From contig NZ_JARJHL010000018.1 of assembly GCF_029309835.1 (NCBI RefSeq), positions 177,278 through 241,277 on the forward strand: a DNA stretch of 64,000 nt, read 5' to 3'. Below, in pieces: positions 63,019 to 64,000 of the stretch. This DNA comes from Paracoccus sp. DMF-8 (GTDB lineage: Bacteria > Pseudomonadota > Alphaproteobacteria > Rhodobacterales > Rhodobacteraceae). Position numbers and translations under genes: made by a program. How positions within the stretch are numbered: the first letter of the stretch is position 1; each line of letters opens with the position of its first letter. A model generated the notes under the pieces. The model saw nothing but the letters and a program-made list of their open reading frames with translations. It was not told where the DNA came from and did not search any database.

Positions 63019-63772
63019 TCAGCCTTTTTCGGCGTTGCGGATCTGTTCGACCGCAGGTGCCAGACCGCTGGCCGGAATGCCGCGCAGCAATTCGGACCCG
63101 ATGACGAAGGTGGGGGTGCCCTGAATCGCCATCGTCTCTGCCAACTGGCGATTGGCGCCCAGGACATCCGTCACCTCGGCGGAGTTCATGTGGTTGATGA
63201 TCGGGCCCGCCTCCAGACCCAGTTCCCCGGCCACCTCGGTCAGCGTTTCCAGCGTCACTGGCGACGCGCATCTCCATCAGGGTGTCATGCGCGCGTTTGT
63301 AGTCATCCGCACCCGAAATCTGCTGCACCGAGATTGCAAATCGCGATGCCAGTTCGCTTTCCGGCCCCAGGATCGGGAACTCTTTCAGAATAAAGCGGAT
63401 ATTCCCGTCGTTCTTGATCAGCGCCTCCAGTTCGGGATTGACCTTGCGACAGTAGCCGCAGCGATAGTCGACGAATTCGACCAACGTCAGATCGCCGTCG
63501 GGATTGCCGCCGACCCAGCTGTGGCCGTCCTGAAAAATGGCGTCGCGATTGTTTTCGACCAGCAGCTTGTCATTCTGCGCCTCTTGCGAGGCCCGGCGGG
63601 TTTCCAGCACGTTGATCGATTCGACCAGCACCTCGGGATTGGCCATCAGATAGTCGCGGATCGCCTCGCCAAAGGCCTGCTTTTCGGGTTCGGACATGTT
63701 TGCCGGGTCAAAGGCCGTGGCGGGCAGGGCGGTTGCGGCCGACAGGGCGGCGGCGACAAAAAGGGCTTTCAT
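63019..63772 (-). pseudogene. DsbA/ScsC-type thiol oxidoreductase, frameshifted
   Basis: The ATG at 63772 (MKALFVAAALSAATALPATAF) starts a signal peptide after a GAGGA site. A helical N-terminal segment (NMSEPEKQAFGEAIRDYLMANPEVLVESINVLETRR, as in ScsC-like trimerising proteins) and the thioredoxin domain with active site FVDYRCGYCRKVNPELE (CGYC) follow. After about HDTLMEMRVA, the frame shifts near 63255; the C-terminal half (VTLETLTEVAGELGLEA...GTPTFVIGSELLRGIPA...NAEKG, with cis-proline GTPTF) continues in another frame and ends at 63019. Joined, it would be about 250 residues. There is no long homopolymer at the break. Likely periplasmic disulfide chemistry. Convergent with ispG. Confidence 0.85.
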
Positions 63773-63920
63773 GGCATTCCTCATGATTTCGCCAAAGGAT
63801 GCCCGCGCTGGATCGGGGTTGCAAGAACACCTCTGCGTGATTTCGGCGCGGGCCGGGACCGGACTTGACCCTGCCGGGCGCAGTTGGGATAGGAACGGCA
63901 CAAGAAAAGATGGGCGCAAC

Positions 63921-63992
63921 ATGAGACAGTCGGAACAGGTGCTGTCACACGAGTATGGAAGTCGTTCTTTAACCTTAGCAATACGTAACTGA
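63921..63992 (+). other. possible short reading frame at the right edge
   Basis: A 23-codon frame, MRQSEQVLSHEYGSRSLTLA and three more residues, upstream of whatever lies beyond 64000. The DNA here is richer in A and T than its surroundings. It could be a leader or chance; I see no family. The right-edge stretch from 63773 probably holds promoters for the DsbA-like gene and for the next gene to the right. Confidence 0.2.
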
Positions 63993-64000
63993 ACGAAGCA

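Noticed and set aside
63941..63990. TTAACC-type sequence near the right edge as a CtrA site
   Set aside because: Only a half-site is seen, with no paired second half in the visible bases.

Overview
The window reads as a chromosomal segment of a GC-rich alphaproteobacterium of the Rhodobacteraceae, most likely a Paracoccus species. The best single marker is the membrane-anchored cytochrome c552 (cycM, 2319-2843), a Paracoccus-type electron carrier. An ALAS-type hemA with an FNR-like box, a CarD-type regulator, a 7Fe ferredoxin, a SUV3-like helicase and a glutathione-based metabolism fit the same group. I see no prophage, IS element, CRISPR array, rRNA or tRNA. Most of the segment is core genome, and very long antisense reading frames are common because of the base composition.

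Layout. 1-10.2 kb: the start of a cyclic-nucleotide phosphodiesterase (runs off the left edge), a SRPBCC protein, pheA, cycM, then a tightly packed yejABEF peptide (microcin C-type) importer whose last gene overlaps a family 4 glycosyltransferase. 10.2-19.3 kb: CYTH triphosphatase, a frameshifted gdhA, two small membrane/DUF proteins, the grxD-bolA iron-sulfur pair, ileS, a membrane SRPBCC protein and a group III truncated haemoglobin. 19.5-24 kb, minus strand: flavin reductase, apt, ispH, DUF1330, GST, rnhA and a TRIC-type channel. 24.3-29.9 kb: an acetyltransferase and an EcsC protein, then an OFA-family MFS transporter followed by a Ser/Thr kinase fused to a PP2C phosphatase that is broken by two frameshifts. 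30-43.8 kb: radical SAM protein, bmt, trpS, a rhomboid-fold protein lacking its catalytic residues, murJ, glnD, an LpoA-like lipoprotein, rsmI, yraN, gshB and comM. 44-51.5 kb, minus strand: ynfA, parE, dipeptidase, GNAT, pepF, hydrolase and SCP2 protein. 51.5-64 kb: TPR protein, SUV3-like helicase, S4 protein, fdxA, carD, VOC protein, an M20 peptidase, hemA, rodZ-like, ispG and a frameshifted DsbA/ScsC-type oxidoreductase.

How the genes fit together. Several neighbours share a process: grxD with bolA (Fe-S/iron handling); ispH and ispG (the last two steps of the MEP isoprenoid pathway, about 40 kb apart); glnD and gdhA (nitrogen sensing and ammonium assimilation); lpoA-like, murJ and rodZ-like (cell wall); cycM, hemA, fdxA and the truncated haemoglobin (heme and electron transfer).

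The most unusual items are a two-helix membrane hairpin inserted inside the periplasmic binding protein YejA, the kinase-PP2C fusion next to a transporter, the catalytically dead rhomboid, the RG-rich tail on the SUV3-like helicase, and at least four single-base-type frameshifts in otherwise intact genes. Those frameshifts may be real decay or assembly errors. All family names come from reading motifs by eye; no database search was run.
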